DNA from: Calliopsis andreniformis
Taxonomy: Eukaryota; Arthropoda; Insecta; Hymenoptera; Andrenidae
Length of the DNA stretch: 64,000 bases
Reading direction: 5' to 3'
NCBI RefSeq assembly: GCF_051401765.1
Contig: NW_027480543.1
Location: 806,001-870,000, forward strand
Positions 26,992-39,305 of the stretch are shown here, in pieces (positions within the stretch are counted from its first letter, which is position 1; each line of letters starts with the position of its first letter). The position numbers were made by a program, and so were the translations under genes. The notes under the pieces are model-generated. The model did no database searches and was not told the DNA's origin. It saw only the letters and a list, made by a program, of their open reading frames with translations.

Positions 26992-29251
26992 AATATTGAG
27001 GGTTGAGGATTGAGGATTGAAGATTGAAAATTGAGGATCGGGGATTGAGGAATGAGGATTGAGAATTGAAGACTGAGTATTGAGGATTGAAGATTGAGGA
27101 TTGAGGATTGAGAATTGAGGATGAGGACAGAGGGTTGAGAATTGAGGTTTGAGAAATGAGGATTTAGGATTGAGGATTGAGGATTGAGGGTTGAGGATTG
27201 ATGATCTAGGATTGGAGATTGATTATTGAGGATTGAATGTTGAGGATTGAGGATTGAGGATTGAGAATTGAGGATGAGGACATGGGGTTGAGAATTGAGG
27301 TTTGAGAAATGAGGATTGAGGATTGAGTACTGAGGATTGAAGATTGACGATTGAGGATTGAGGATCGAGGATTGAGGATTGAAGATTGAGGATTGGGTAT
27401 TGAGGACTTAACATTGAGGATTGAGGATTGAGGATTGAAGGTTGAATAATGATGAATGAAGATTAACTATTGAGGATTGAGGGTTGTGGATTGAGGACGG
27501 GTACTGAGGGTTGAATATTGATGATTGAGGTCTGAGGATTGAGGATTGAGGATTGAAAATTGAGGATCGGGGATTGAGGAATGAGGATTGAGGATTGAAG
27601 ATTGAGTATTGAGGATTGAAGATTGAGGATTGAGGATTGAGGATTGAGGATTGATGATTGAAGATTGTGTATTGAAGATAGAAGATTGAGGATTGAGGAT
27701 TGAGGGTTGAGGATTGATGATCTAGGATTGGAGATTGATTATTGAGGAATGAAGATTGAGGATTGATGGCTGAGGATTGAGAGTTGAGAGTTGAGGATGA
27801 GGACTGATGGTTGAGGATTGAGGTTTGAGAAATGAGGATTGAGGATTGAGTATAGAGGATTGAAGATTGAGTATTGAGAATTGAGGAGTGAGGATTGAGG
27901 ATTGAGGATTGAGGATTGAAGACTGAGTATTGAGGATTGAAGATTGAGGATTGGGTATTGAGGACTGAACATTGAGGATTGAGGATTGAGGATTGAAGGT
28001 TGAATATTGATGAATGAAGTTTAACGATTGAGGATTGAGGGTTGTGGATTGAGGACGAGGACTGAGGGTTGAGTATTGATACTTGAGGTCTGAGGATTGA
28101 GGATTGAGAATTGCGAATTGAGGATTGAAGATTGAAGATTGATGATTGGGTATTGAGGATTGTAGAATGAGGATTGAGGATTGAGGATTGAGGATTGAGG
28201 ATTGAAAACTGAGTATTGAGGATTGAGGATTGAGGATTGAGTACTGAGGATTGAATATTGACGATTGAGGATTGAGGATTGAGGATTGAGGATTGAGGAT
28301 TGAGTGTTGAGGATCTAGGATTGGAGATTGATTATTGAGGATTGAAGATTGAGGGTTGAGGATTGAGGATTGAGGATTGAGAATTGAGGATGAGGGCTGA
28401 GGGTTGAGGATTGTAGTTTGAGGACTGAGGACTGAGGATTGAGGATTGAGAATTGAGGATTGAGGATGGAGGATTGAGGATTGAAAATTGAGTATTGAGG
28501 ATTGAAGATTGAGGATTGAGGATTGACGATTGAGGATTGAGGATTGAAGATTGAGTATTGAGGATTGAAGATTGAGGATTGAGGATTGAGGATTGAGGAT
28601 TGAGGATTGAAGATTGAGGATCGAGGATTGAGGATTGAGGATTGAGCATTGAGGATTGAAGATTGAATATTGATGATTGAAGATTGAGGATTGAGGATTG
28701 AGGGTTGTGGATTGAGGACGAGGACTGACGGTTGAATATTGATGATTGAGGTCTGAGGATTGAGGATTGAGGATTGAAAATTGAGGATTGATGATTGAGG
28801 ATTGAGGATTGAGGTTTGAGGATTGGAGATTGGATTTTGAGGATTGAAGATTGAGGATTGAGGATTGAGGATTGAGAATTGAGGATGAGGACAGAGGGTT
28901 GAGAATTGAGGTTTGAGAAATGAGGATTGAGGATTGAGGATTGAGGATTGAGGGTTGAGCATTGATGATCTAGGATTGGAGATTGATTATTGAGGATTGA
29001 AGATTGAGGATTGATGATTGAGGATTGAGAATTGAGAGTTGAGGATGAGGACTGAGGGTTGAGGATTGAGGTTTGAGAAATGAGGATTGAGGATTGAGTA
29101 TTGAGGGTTGAAGATTGAGTATTGAGAATTGAGGAGTGAGGATTGAGGATTGAGGATTGAGGATTGAGGATTGAAGATTGAGTATTGAGGATTGAAGATT
29201 GACGATTGAGGATTGAGATTTGATTATTGAATATTGTGGATTGAGTATTGA

Positions 29252-29269
29252 ACCATGAGAATTCAGGAC
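29252..29269 (+). repeat. EcoRI hairpin relic, type B
   Basis: Shares the TCAGGAC right arm with 26902; GAATTC at 29259-29264. Confidence 0.85.
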
Positions 29270-29317
29270 ATTCTATTGAGTATTGAGAATTGAGGATTGA
29301 TAGTTGAGTATTGAGGA

Positions 29318-29341
29318 TTCATGGCTGAGGGTTGTGTGTTG
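29318..29341 (+). repeat. TTCATGG landmark
   Basis: 59 bp after the GAATTC at 29259. Confidence 0.85.
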
Positions 29342-30472
29342 AATATTGAGGGTTGAGGATTGAGGATTGAAGATTGAAAATTGAGGATCGGGGATTGAGG
29401 AATGAGGATTGAGAATTGAAGACTGAGTATTGAGGATTGAAGATTGAGGATTGAGGATTGAGAATTGAGGATGAGGACAGAGGGTTGAGAATTGAGGTTT
29501 GAGAAATGAGGATTTAGGATTGAGGATTGAGGATTGAGGGTTGAGGATTGATGATCTAGGATTGGAGATTGATTATTGAGGATTGAAGATTGAGGATTGA
29601 CGATTGAGGATTGAGAATTGAGAGTTGAGGATGAGGACTGAGGGTTGAGGATTGAGTTTTGAGAAATGAGGATTGAGGATTGAGTATGGAGGATTGAAGA
29701 TTGAGTATTGAGAATTGAGGATTGAGGATTGATGATTGAGGATTGAGGATTGAGGATTGAAGATTGAGTATTGAGGATTGAAGATTGACGATTGAGGATT
29801 GAGGATTGAGGATTGAGGATTGAGGATTGAGGATTGAAGATTGAGGATTGAGGACTGAAGAATGAGGATCGAGGATTGAGGATTGAGGATTGAGGATTGA
29901 AGATTGAGTACTGAGGATTGAAGATTGACGATTGAGGATTGAGGATTGAGGATTGACGATTGAAGATTGAGGATTGGGTATTGAGGACTGAACATTGAGG
30001 ATTGAGGATTGAGGATTGAAAGCTGAATATTGATGAATGAAGATTAACCATTGAGGATTGAGGGTTGTGGACTGAGGACGAGTACTGAGGGTTGAATATT
30101 GATGATTGAGGTCTGAGGATTGAGGATTGAGGATTGAAAATTTAGGATCGGGGATTGAGGAATGAGGATTGTGGATTGAAGATTGAGTATTGAGGATTGA
30201 AGATTGAGGATTGAGGCTTGAGGATTGAGGATTGATGATTGAAGATTGTGTATTGAAGATTGAAGATTGAGGATAGAGGATTGAGGATTGAGGATTGAGG
30301 ATTGAGGATTGAGGATTCAGGATTGAAAATTGAGGATTGGGGATTGATGATTGACGGTTGAGGATTGAGTATTGAGGATTGAGAATTGAGGATTGAGGAT
30401 TGAAATTGAGTATTGAGGATTGAATATTGAGGATTGAGATTTGATTATTGAATATTGTGGATTGAGTATTGA

Positions 30473-30490
30473 ACCATGAGAATTCAGGAT
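30473..30490 (+). repeat. EcoRI hairpin relic, type B
   Basis: Left arm ACCATGA with right arm TCAGGAT; GAATTC at 30480-30485. Last type B copy in the window. Confidence 0.85.
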
Positions 30491-30538
30491 ATTCTATTGA
30501 GTATTGAGAATTGAGGATTGATAGTTGAGTATTGAGGA

Positions 30539-30562
30539 TTCATGGCTGAGGGTTGTGTGTTG
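30539..30562 (+). repeat. TTCATGG landmark
   Basis: 59 bp after the GAATTC at 30480; last copy before an 11.8 kb gap. Confidence 0.85.
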
Positions 30563-30689
30563 AATATTGAGGGTTGAGGACTGAGGATTGAAGATTGAAA
30601 ATTGAGGATCGGGGATTGAGGAATGAGGATTGAGGATTGAAGATTGAGTATTGAGGATTGAAGATTGAGGATTGAGGATTGAGGATTGA

Positions 30690-31140
30690 GGATTAAGGAT
30701 TGAGGATTGAGGATTGAGGACTGAGGGTTGAAAATTGAGTATTGAGGATTGAAGATTGAGGATTGAGGATTGAGGATTCAGGATTGAGGATTGAAGATTG
30801 AGTATTGTGGATTGAAGATTGAGGATTGAGGATTGAGGATTGAGGATGGAGGATGATGGCTGAGGGTTGAGGATTGAGGTTTGATTATTGAATCCGGAGA
30901 ATTCAGGATATTCTATTGTGTATAGAGAATTGAGGATTGATGGTTGAGTACTGAGGACTGAGGATTGAGGATTGAAGGTTGAGTATTGAAGATTCAGAAT
31001 TGAGGATTGAGGACCGAGGATTGAGGATGAGGGCTGAGGGTCGGGGATTGAGGTTTGACGGCTGAGGACTGAGTATTGAGGATTGAGAATTAAGGATTGT
31101 TGATACAGGATTGACGATTGAGGATTGGGTATTGAGGATT
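30690..31140 (+). repeat. 579-bp-spaced tandem unit (domain 3), copy 1
   Basis: About 450 bp is repeated at 31269-31719. Both carry the ATCCGGA hairpin variant found nowhere else in the window, and ATACAGG near 31103 and 31682. The sequence differs from the 579-bp pair at 7.2 kb, although the spacing is the same. Confidence 0.85.
30892..30909 (+). repeat. EcoRI hairpin, ATCCGGA variant
   Basis: Left arm ATCCGGA pairs with TCAGGAT except at one position; GAATTC at 30899-30904. First hairpin of domain 3. Confidence 0.88.
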
Positions 31141-31268
31141 GAGAATTGAGGATTGAGGATGGAGGATTGAGGATTGAAAATTGAGTATTGAGGATTGAAG
31201 ATTGAGGATTGAGGATTGACGATTGAGGATTGAGGATTGAAGATTGAGTATTGAGGATTGAAGATTGA

Positions 31269-31719
31269 GGATTAAGGATTGAGGATTGAGGATTGAGGAC
31301 TGAGGGTTGAAAATTGAGTATTGAGGATTGAAGATTGAGGATTGAGGATTGAGGATTCAGGATTGAGGATTGAAGATTGAGTATTGTGGATTGAAGATTG
31401 AGGATTGAGGATTGAGGATTGAGGATGGAGGATGATGGCTGAGGGTTGAGGATTGAGGTTTGAGTATTGAATCCGGAGAATTCAGGATATTCTATTGTGT
31501 ATAGAGAATTGAGGATTGATGGTTGAGTACTGAGGACTGAGGATTGAGGATTGAAGGTTGAGTATTGAAGATTCAGAATTGAGGATTGAGGACCGAGGAT
31601 TGAGGATGAGGGCTGAGGGTCGGGGATTGAGGTTTGACGGCTGAGGACTGAGTATTGAGGATTGAGAATTAAGGATTGCTGATACAGGATTGACGATTGA
31701 GGATTGGGTATTGAGGATT
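31269..31719 (+). repeat. 579-bp-spaced tandem unit (domain 3), copy 2
   Basis: Partner of 30690-31140, with one difference noticed: GATTGCTGATAC near 31676 for GATTGTTGATAC. Confidence 0.85.
31471..31488 (+). repeat. EcoRI hairpin, ATCCGGA variant
   Basis: Same variant as 30892, 579 bp away; GAATTC at 31478-31483. Confidence 0.88.
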
Positions 31720-32440
31720 GAAGAATGAGGATTGAGGATTGAGAATTGAGAATTGAAAATTGAGGGTAAGGACTGAGGTTTGAGGATTGAGGTTTGAGGA
31801 ACGAGGATTGAGGATTGAGGATTGAGGACTGAGGATTGACGATTGAGTATCGAAGATTGAGGATTGATGACTGAGGATTGAGGACTGAGGATTGAGGATT
31901 GAGGATTGAGGATTGAAGATTGAGTATTGAGGATTGAAAGTTGAGGATTGTGGATTGAGGATTGAGGATTGAGGATTGAATATTGAGGATTGAGGATTGA
32001 GTATCTAGGATTGAAGATTGAGGATTGAGGATTGAGGATTGAGGATAGAGGATGGAGGACGAGGGCTGAGGGTTGAGGATTGAGGTTTGAGTATTGAATC
32101 CTGAGAATTCAGGATATTCTATTGAGTATTGAGAATTGAGGATTGATGGTTGAGTATTGAGGACTGAGGATTGAGGCTTGAAGGTTGAGTATGGAAGATT
32201 CAGGATTGAGCTTTGAGGACTGAGGATTGAGGATTGAAGATTGAGTATTAGGGATGGAAGATTGAGGATTGAGGATTGAGGATTGAGAATCTAGTATTGG
32301 AGATTGATTATTGAGGATTGAGGGTCGAGGATTGATGATCTAGGATTGTAGATTGATTATTGAGGATTGAAGATTGAGGATTGATGATTGAGGATTGAGA
32401 ATTGAGAGTTGAGGATGAGGACTGAGGGTTGAGGTTTGAG
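31719..32440 (+). repeat. Duplicated block, 5270-bp offset, copy 1
   Basis: Matches 36989-37710, including GAGGGTAAGGACTGAGG (31762 to 37032) and the hairpin (32098 to 37368). Confidence 0.8.
32098..32115 (+). repeat. EcoRI hairpin, type A
   Basis: Perfect 7-bp arms; GAATTC at 32105-32110. Confidence 0.9.
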
Positions 32441-34805
32441 GATTGAGGATTGAAGATTGAGTATTAGGGATTGAAGATTGAGGATTGAGGATTGAGGATT
32501 GAGGATTGATGTTTGACGACTGCGGGTTGAGGATTGAGGATTGAGAATTGAGGCTTGATGATTGAGGATTGAAGATTGAGGATTGGTTATTGAGGATTGA
32601 AGAATGAGGATTGAGGATTGAGGATTGAGCATTGAAGATTGAGGATCTAGGATTGGAGATTGATTATTGAGGATGGAAGATTGAGGATTGAGGATTGAGG
32701 ATTGAGAATCTAGAATTGGAGATTGATTATTGAGGATTGAAGATTGAGGATTGACGATTGAGGATTGAGGATTGAGAATTGAGGATGAGGACTGAGGGTT
32801 GAGGATTGAGGTTTGAGAAATGAGGATTGAGGATTGAGGATTGAGGATTGAGGATTGTGTATTGAAGATTGAGTATTGATCACTGAGGATTGAGGATTGA
32901 GGATTGAGGATTGAGGATTGAGGGTTGAAGATTGAATATTGAGGATTGAAGATTGAGGATTGATGATTAAGGATGGAGGATGGAGGATGAGGGCTGAGGT
33001 TTGAGGATTGAAGTTTGAGGACTGAGGACTGAGGATTGAGGATTGAGAATTGAGGATTGAGGATTGAGTATTGAGGATTGAAAATTGAGTATAGAGGATT
33101 GAAGATTGAGGATTGAGGTTTGACGATTGAGGATTGGGGTTTGAGGATTGAGGATTGAGGATTGAGGATTGAAGATTGAGGATTGAGAATTGAGGATTGA
33201 GGATTGAGGATTGAGGATTGATGATTGAATATTGAGGATTGAGGATTGAGGTTTGAGTATTGAGGACGAGGACTGACGGTAGAGGATTGAGGTTTGAGGG
33301 TTGAGGACTGAGGATTGAGGACTGAGGATTGAGGATTGAGGATTGAGCATTGAGGATTGAAGATTGAAGACTGGGGATTGAGGATTGAAGATTGAGAACT
33401 AAGGATTGAAGATTGTGGATTGAGGATCTAGGATTGGAGATTGATTATTGAGGATTGAAGATTGAGGATTGAGGATTGAGGATTGAGAATTGAGAATGAG
33501 GACTGAGGGTTGAGGATTGAGGTTTGAGGAATGAGGATTGAGGGTTGAGGATTGAGGATTGAGGATTGAGGATTGAGGATTGAGGATTGAGGATTGGGGA
33601 TTGAATATTGAGTACTGAGGATTGAAGATTGAGGATTGAGGATTGAGGTTTGAGGATGGAGGATGAGGGCTGAGGGTTGAGGTTTGAGGTTTGAGTATTG
33701 AATCCTGAGAATTCAGGATATTCTATTGAGTATTGAGAATTGGGGATTGATGGTTGAGTACTGAGGACTGAGGATTGAGGATTGAAGGTTGAGTATTGAG
33801 GATTCAGAATTGAGGTTTGTGGGCTGAGGATTGAGGATTGAAGATTGAGTATTGAGGATTGAAGATTGAGGATTGAGGATTGGGGATTGAGGATTGAGGA
33901 TGATGTCTGAGGGTTGAGGATTGAGGTTTGAGGACTGAGGACTGAGGATTGAGTACTGAGAATTGAGGATGAGGGCTGACGGTCGGGGATTGAGGGTTGA
34001 CGACAAAGGACTGAGGATTGAGGATTGAGAACTCAGGATTGTTGATAGAGGATTGAAGATTGAGGATTGGGTATTGAGGATTGAAGAATGAGGATTGAGG
34101 ATTGAGGATTGAGTATTGAGGGTTGAGGATCTAGGATTGGAGATTGATTATTGAGGATTGAAGATTGGGGATTGAGGATTGAGGATTGAGGATCTAGGAT
34201 TGGAGATTGATTATTGAGGATTGAAGATTGAGGATTGATGATTGAGGATTGAGAATTGAGAGTTGTGGAAGAGGACTGAGGGTTGAGGATTGAGGTTTGA
34301 GAAATGAGGATTGAGGATTGAGGATTGAGGACAGAAGATTGAGTATTGAGAATTGAGGATTGAGGATTGAGGATTGAGGATTGAGAATTGAGGATGAGGA
34401 CTGAGGGTTGAGAATTGAGGTTTGAGAAATGAGGATTGAGGATTGAGGATTGAGGATTGAGGGTTGAGGATTGATGATTGGTCATTGAAGATTGAGTATT
34501 GATCACTGAGTATTGAGGATTGAGGATTGAGGATTGAAGATTGAATATTGAGTGTTGAAGATTGAGAATTGAGGATTGAGGGTTGAGGATGGAGGATGAG
34601 GGCTGAGGGTTGAGGATTGAGGTTTGAGGACTGCGGACTGAGGATTGAGGATCCAGAGTTGAGGATTGAGGATTGAGGATTGAGGATTGAGGATTGAGAA
34701 TTGAGGATTGATGATTGAGGGCTGAAGATTGAATATTGAGGATTGAAGATTGAGGATTGATGATTAAGGAATGAGGATGGAGGATGAGGGCTGAGGGTTG
34801 AGGAT
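32440..34805 (+). repeat. Duplicated block, about 6880-bp offset, copy 1
   Basis: About 2.37 kb corresponds to 39306-41690. The offset drifts from 6866 to 6880 to 6887 as whole 7-bp units are gained, as at the GATTGATGATTGAGG insertion near 40357. Both copies carry a hairpin and two TTGATCACTG markers. Confidence 0.8.
33702..33719 (+). repeat. EcoRI hairpin, type A
   Basis: Perfect arms; GAATTC at 33709-33714. Counterpart at 40589. Confidence 0.9.
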
Positions 34806-35623
34806 TGAGGTTTGAGGACTGCGGACTGAGGATTGAGGATCGAGAGTTGAGGATTGAGGATTGAGGATTGAGGATTGAGAATTGAGGATTGATGATTGAG
34901 GGCTGAAGATTGAATATTGAGGATTGAAGATTGAGGATTGATGATTAAGGAATGAGGATGGAGGATGAGGGCTGAGGGTTGAGGATCGAGAGTTGAGGAT
35001 TGAGGATTGAGGATTGATGATTGAGGATTGAGAATTGAGGATTCATGATTGAGGGCTGAAGATTGAATATTGAGGATTGAGGATTGAGGATTGAGGATTG
35101 AGGTTTGAGGACTGAAGATTGTGTATTGATGATTGAATATTGAGGATTGAGGATTGAGGTTTGAGGATTGAGGACGAGGACTGACTGTAGAGGATTGGGG
35201 TTTGAGGATTGAGGATTGAGGATTGAGGACTGAGGATTGAGGATTGAGGATTGAGCATTGAGGATTGAAGATTGAAGACTGGGGATTGAGGATTGAAGAT
35301 TGAGAATTAAGCATTGAAGATTGTGGATTGAGGATCTGGGATTGGAGATTGATTATTGAGGATTGCAGATTGAGGATTGAGGATTGAGGATTAAGGATTG
35401 AGAATTGAGGATGAGAACTGAGGGTTGAGGATTGAGGTTTGAGGAATGAGGATTGAGGGTTGAGGTTTGAGGATTGAGGATTGAGGATTGAGGATTGAGG
35501 ATTGAGGATTGGGGATTGAATATTGAGTACTGAGGATTGAAGATTGAGGATTGAGGATTGAGGATTGAGGATTGAGGGTTGAGGATGAGGGCTGAGGGTT
35601 GAGGTTTCAGGTTTGAGTATTGA

Positions 35624-35641
35624 ATCCTGAGAATTCAGGAT
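35624..35641 (+). repeat. EcoRI hairpin, type A
   Basis: Perfect arms; GAATTC at 35631-35636; preceded by GGTTTCAGGTTTGAG. Confidence 0.9.
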
Positions 35642-36670
35642 ATTCTATTGAGTATTGAGAATTGAGGATTGATGGTTGAGTACTGAGGACTGAGGATTGA
35701 GGATTGAAGGTTGAGTATTGAGGATTCAGAATTGAGGTTTGTGGGCTGAGGATTGAGGATTGAAGATTGAGTATTCAGGATTGAAGATTGAGGATTGAAG
35801 AATGAGGATTGAGGATTGAGGATTGAGTTTTGAGGGTTGAGGATCTAGGATTGGAGATTGATTATTGAGGATTGAAGATTGGGGATTCAGGATTGAGGAT
35901 TGAGGATTTGGGATTGGAGATTGATTATTGAGGATTGAAGATTGAGGATTGATGATTGTGGATTGTGGATTGAGAATTGAGCGTTGAGGATGAGGACTGA
36001 GGGTTGAGGATTGAGGTTTCAGAAATGAGGACTGAGGATTGAGGATTGAGGATTGAAGATTGAGTATTGAGAATTGAGGATTGTGGATTGTGGATTGAGG
36101 ATTGAGAAATGAGGACTGAGGATTGAGGGTTGAGGATTGAGGATTGAGGATTGGGTATTGAGGATTGAAGAATGAGGATTGAGGATTGAGGATTGAGGAT
36201 TGAGGATTGAAGATTGAGTATTGAGGATTGAAGATTGACAATTGAGGATTGAGGATTGAGCATTGAGGATTGAGGATTGAGGATTGAAGATTGAGGATTG
36301 GGTATTGAGGACTGAACATTGAGGATTGAGGATTGAGGATTGAGGGTTGTGTATTGAGGACGAGGACTGAGGGGTGAGTATTGATACTTGAGGTCTGAGG
36401 ATTGAGGATTGAGGACTGCGAATTGAGGATTGAAGATTGAAGATTGAGGATTGGGTATTGAGGATTGTAGAATGAGGATTGAGGATTGAGGATTGAGGAT
36501 TGAGGGTTGAAAATTGAGTATTGCGGATTGAAGATTGAGGATTGAGGATTGAGGATTGAGGATTGAGGATTGAAGATTGAGTATTGAGGATTGAAGATTG
36601 AGGATTGAGAATTGAGGATTGAGGATGGAGGATGAGGGCTGAGGGTTGAGGATTGAGGTTTGAGTATTGA

Positions 36671-36688
36671 ATCCTGAGAATTCAGGAT
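36671..36688 (+). repeat. EcoRI hairpin, type A
   Basis: Perfect arms; GAATTC at 36678-36683; the trailing segment reads ATACTATTG instead of ATTCTATTG. Confidence 0.9.
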
Positions 36689-36988
36689 ATACTATTGTGT
36701 ATAGAGAATTGAGGATTGATGGTTGAGTACTGTGGACTGAGGATTGAGGATTGAAGGTTGAGTATTGAAGATTCAGAATTGAGGATTGAGGACTGAGGAT
36801 TGAAGATGAGGGCGGAGGGTCGGAGATTGAGGTTTGACGGCTGAGGACTGAGTATTGAGGATTGAGAATTAAGGATTGTTGATACAGGATTGACGATTGA
36901 GGATTGGGTATTGAGGATTGAAGAATGAGGATTGAGGATTGAGGATTGGGGATTGAGGGTGTAGTATTGGAGATTGATTAATGAGGAT

Positions 36989-37710
36989 TGAAGATTGAGG
37001 ATTGAGGATTGAGAATTGAGAATTGAAAATTGAGGGTAAGGACTGAGGTTTGAGGATTGAGGTTTGAGGAACGAGGATTGAGGATTGAGGATTGAGGACT
37101 GAGGATTGACGATTGAGTATCGAAGATTGAGGATTGATGACTGAGGATTGAGGACTGAGGATTGAGGATTGAGGATTGAGGATTGAAGATTGAGTATTGA
37201 GGATTGAAAGTTGAGGATTGTGGATTGAGGATTGACGATTGAGGATTGAATATTGAGGATTGAGGATTGAGTATCTAGGATTGAAGATTGAGGATTGAGG
37301 ATTGAGGATTGAGGATAGAGGATGGAGGATGAGGGCTGAGGGTTGAGGATTGAGGTTTGAGTATTGAATCCTGAGAATTCAGGATATTCTATTGAGTATT
37401 GAGAATTGAGGATTGATGGTTGAGTATTGAGGACTGAGGATTGAGGCTTGAAGGTTGAGTATGGAAGATTCAGGATTGAGGTTTGAGGACTGAGGATTGA
37501 GGATTGAAGATTGAGTATTAGGGATGGAAGATTGAGGATTGAGGATTGAGGATTGAGAATCTAGAATTGGAGATTGATTATTGAGGATTCAGGGTCGAGG
37601 ATTGATGATCTAGGATTGTAGATTGATTATTGAGGATTGAAGATTGAGGATTGATGATTGAGGATTGAGAATTGAGAGTTGAGGATGAGGACTGAGGGTT
37701 GAGGTTTGAG
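36989..37710 (+). repeat. Duplicated block, 5270-bp offset, copy 2
   Basis: Partner of 31719-32440. It is also part of the 8345-bp-offset pair, so this segment exists in at least three versions (32, 37 and 45 kb). Confidence 0.8.
37368..37385 (+). repeat. EcoRI hairpin, type A
   Basis: Perfect arms; GAATTC at 37375-37380, 697 bp after the previous one. Confidence 0.9.
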
Positions 37711-38873
37711 GTTTGAGAAATGAGGATTGAGGATTGAGTATTGAGGATTGAAGATTGAGTATTGCGAATTGAGGATTGAGGATTGAGGATTGAGGATTGA
37801 GAATTGAGGATGAGGACTGAGGGTTGAGAATTGAGGTTTGAGAAATGAGGATTGAGGATTGAGGATTGAGGATTGAGGGTTGAGGATTGATGATTGGGTA
37901 TTCAAGATTGAGTATTGATCACTGAGTATTGAGGATTGAGGATTGAGGATTGAGGATTGAGGATTGAAGATTGAATATTGAGGATTGAAGGGTGAGGATT
38001 GAGGATTGAGGGTTGAGGATGGAGGATGAGGGCTGAGGGTTGAGGATTGAGGTTTGACGACTGAGTACTGAGTATTGAGGATCGAGAGTTGAGGATTGAG
38101 GATTGAGGATTGAGGTTTGAGGATTGAGAATTGAGGATTGATGATTGAGGGCTGAAGATTGAATATTGAGGATTGAAGATAGAGGATTGATGATTAAGGA
38201 TTGAGGATGGAGGATGAGGGCTGAGGGTTGAGGATTGAGGCTTGAGGACTGAGGACTGAGGTTTGAGGATTGAGAATTGAGGATTGAGGGTTGAGGATTG
38301 AAGATTGAGGATTGGGTATTGAGGATTGAAGAATGAGGATTGAGGATTGAGGATTGAGGATTGAGGATTGAAGATTGAGTATTGAGGATTGAAGATTGAC
38401 GATTGAGGATTGAGGATTGAGCATTGAGGATTGAGGATTGAGGATTGAAGATTGAGGATTGGGTATTGAGGACTGAACATTGAGGATTGAGGATTGAGAA
38501 TTGAAGGTTGAATATTGATGAATGAAGATTAACGATTGAGGATTGAGGGTTGTGTATTGAGGACGAGGACTAAGGGTTGAGTATTGATACTTGAGGTCTG
38601 AGGATTGAGGATTGAGGATTGCGAATTGAGGATTGAAGATTGAAGGTTGAGGATTGGGTATTGAGGATTGTAGAATGAGGATTGAGGATTGAGGATTGAG
38701 GATTGCGGATTGAAAATTGAGTATTGAGAATTGAAGATTGAGGATTGAGGATTGAGGATTGAGGATTGAGGATTGAAGATTGAGTATTGAGGCTTGAAGA
38801 TTGAGGATTGAGGATTGAGGATCGAGGATGGAGGATGAGGGCTGAGGGTTGAGGATTGAGGTTTGAGTATTGA

Positions 38874-38891
38874 ATCCTGAGAATTCAGGAT
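38874..38891 (+). repeat. EcoRI hairpin, type A
   Basis: Perfect arms; GAATTC at 38881-38886. Confidence 0.9.
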
Positions 38892-39305
38892 ATTCTATTG
38901 TGTATAGAGAATTGAGGATTGATTGTTGAGTACTGAGGACTGAGGATTGAGGATTGAAGGTTGAGTATTGAAGATTCAGAATTGAGGATTGAGGACTGAG
39001 GATTGAGGATGAGGGCTGAGGGTCGGGGATTGAGGTTTGACGGCTGAGGACTGAGTATTGAGGATTGAGAATTAAGGATTGTTGATACAGGATTGACGAT
39101 TGAGGATTGGGTATTGAGGATTGAAGAATGAGGATTGAGGATTGAGGATTGGGGATTGAGGGTGTAGGATTGTAGATTGATTAATGCGGAATGAAGAATG
39201 AGGATCGAGTATTGAGAATTGAGAATTGAAAATTGAGGGTAAGGACTGAGGTTTGAGGATTGAGGTTTGAGGAACGAGGATTGAGGATTGAGGTTTGAGG
39301 ACTGA

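Larger units (their letters stand above)
26012..27235 (+). repeat. Duplicated block, 2350-bp offset, copy 1
   Basis: About 1.22 kb matches 28362-29585, including the hairpin with right arm TCAGGAC (26902 to 29252) and the TTCATGG marker (26968 to 29318). One clear difference is AGGAAGGAGG near 26113 for AGGATGGAGG. Confidence 0.85.
28362..29585 (+). repeat. Duplicated block, 2350-bp offset, copy 2
   Basis: Partner of 26012-27235. After about 29585 it continues into a block related to 22.8-23.9 kb, while copy 1 continues differently. Confidence 0.85.
29530..30680 (+). repeat. Block related to 22800-23940
   Basis: Third version of the block. Unlike the other two it keeps an intact EcoRI core in the hairpin (30480-30485), so it did not descend from the GAGTTC-mutated copies. 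Limits are approximate. Confidence 0.75.
6424..30689 (+). repeat. Satellite domain 2 (type B hairpins)
   Basis: All eight hairpins seen here have the left arm ACCATTA or ACCATGA instead of ATCCTGA. Each is followed 59 bp later (GAATTC start to TTCATGG start) by the TTCATGG marker. No exact TTGATCACTG and no GGTCGGGG segment was seen. The largest duplications of the window, offsets 5336, 2350, 2343 and about 6730 bp, lie in this domain. Confidence 0.6.
36420..37549 (+). repeat. Duplicated block with two hairpins, 8345-bp offset, copy 1
   Basis: Both hairpins (36671 and 37368, 697 bp apart) recur at 45016 and 45713 with the same 697-bp spacing. The left edge is approximate. Confidence 0.8.
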
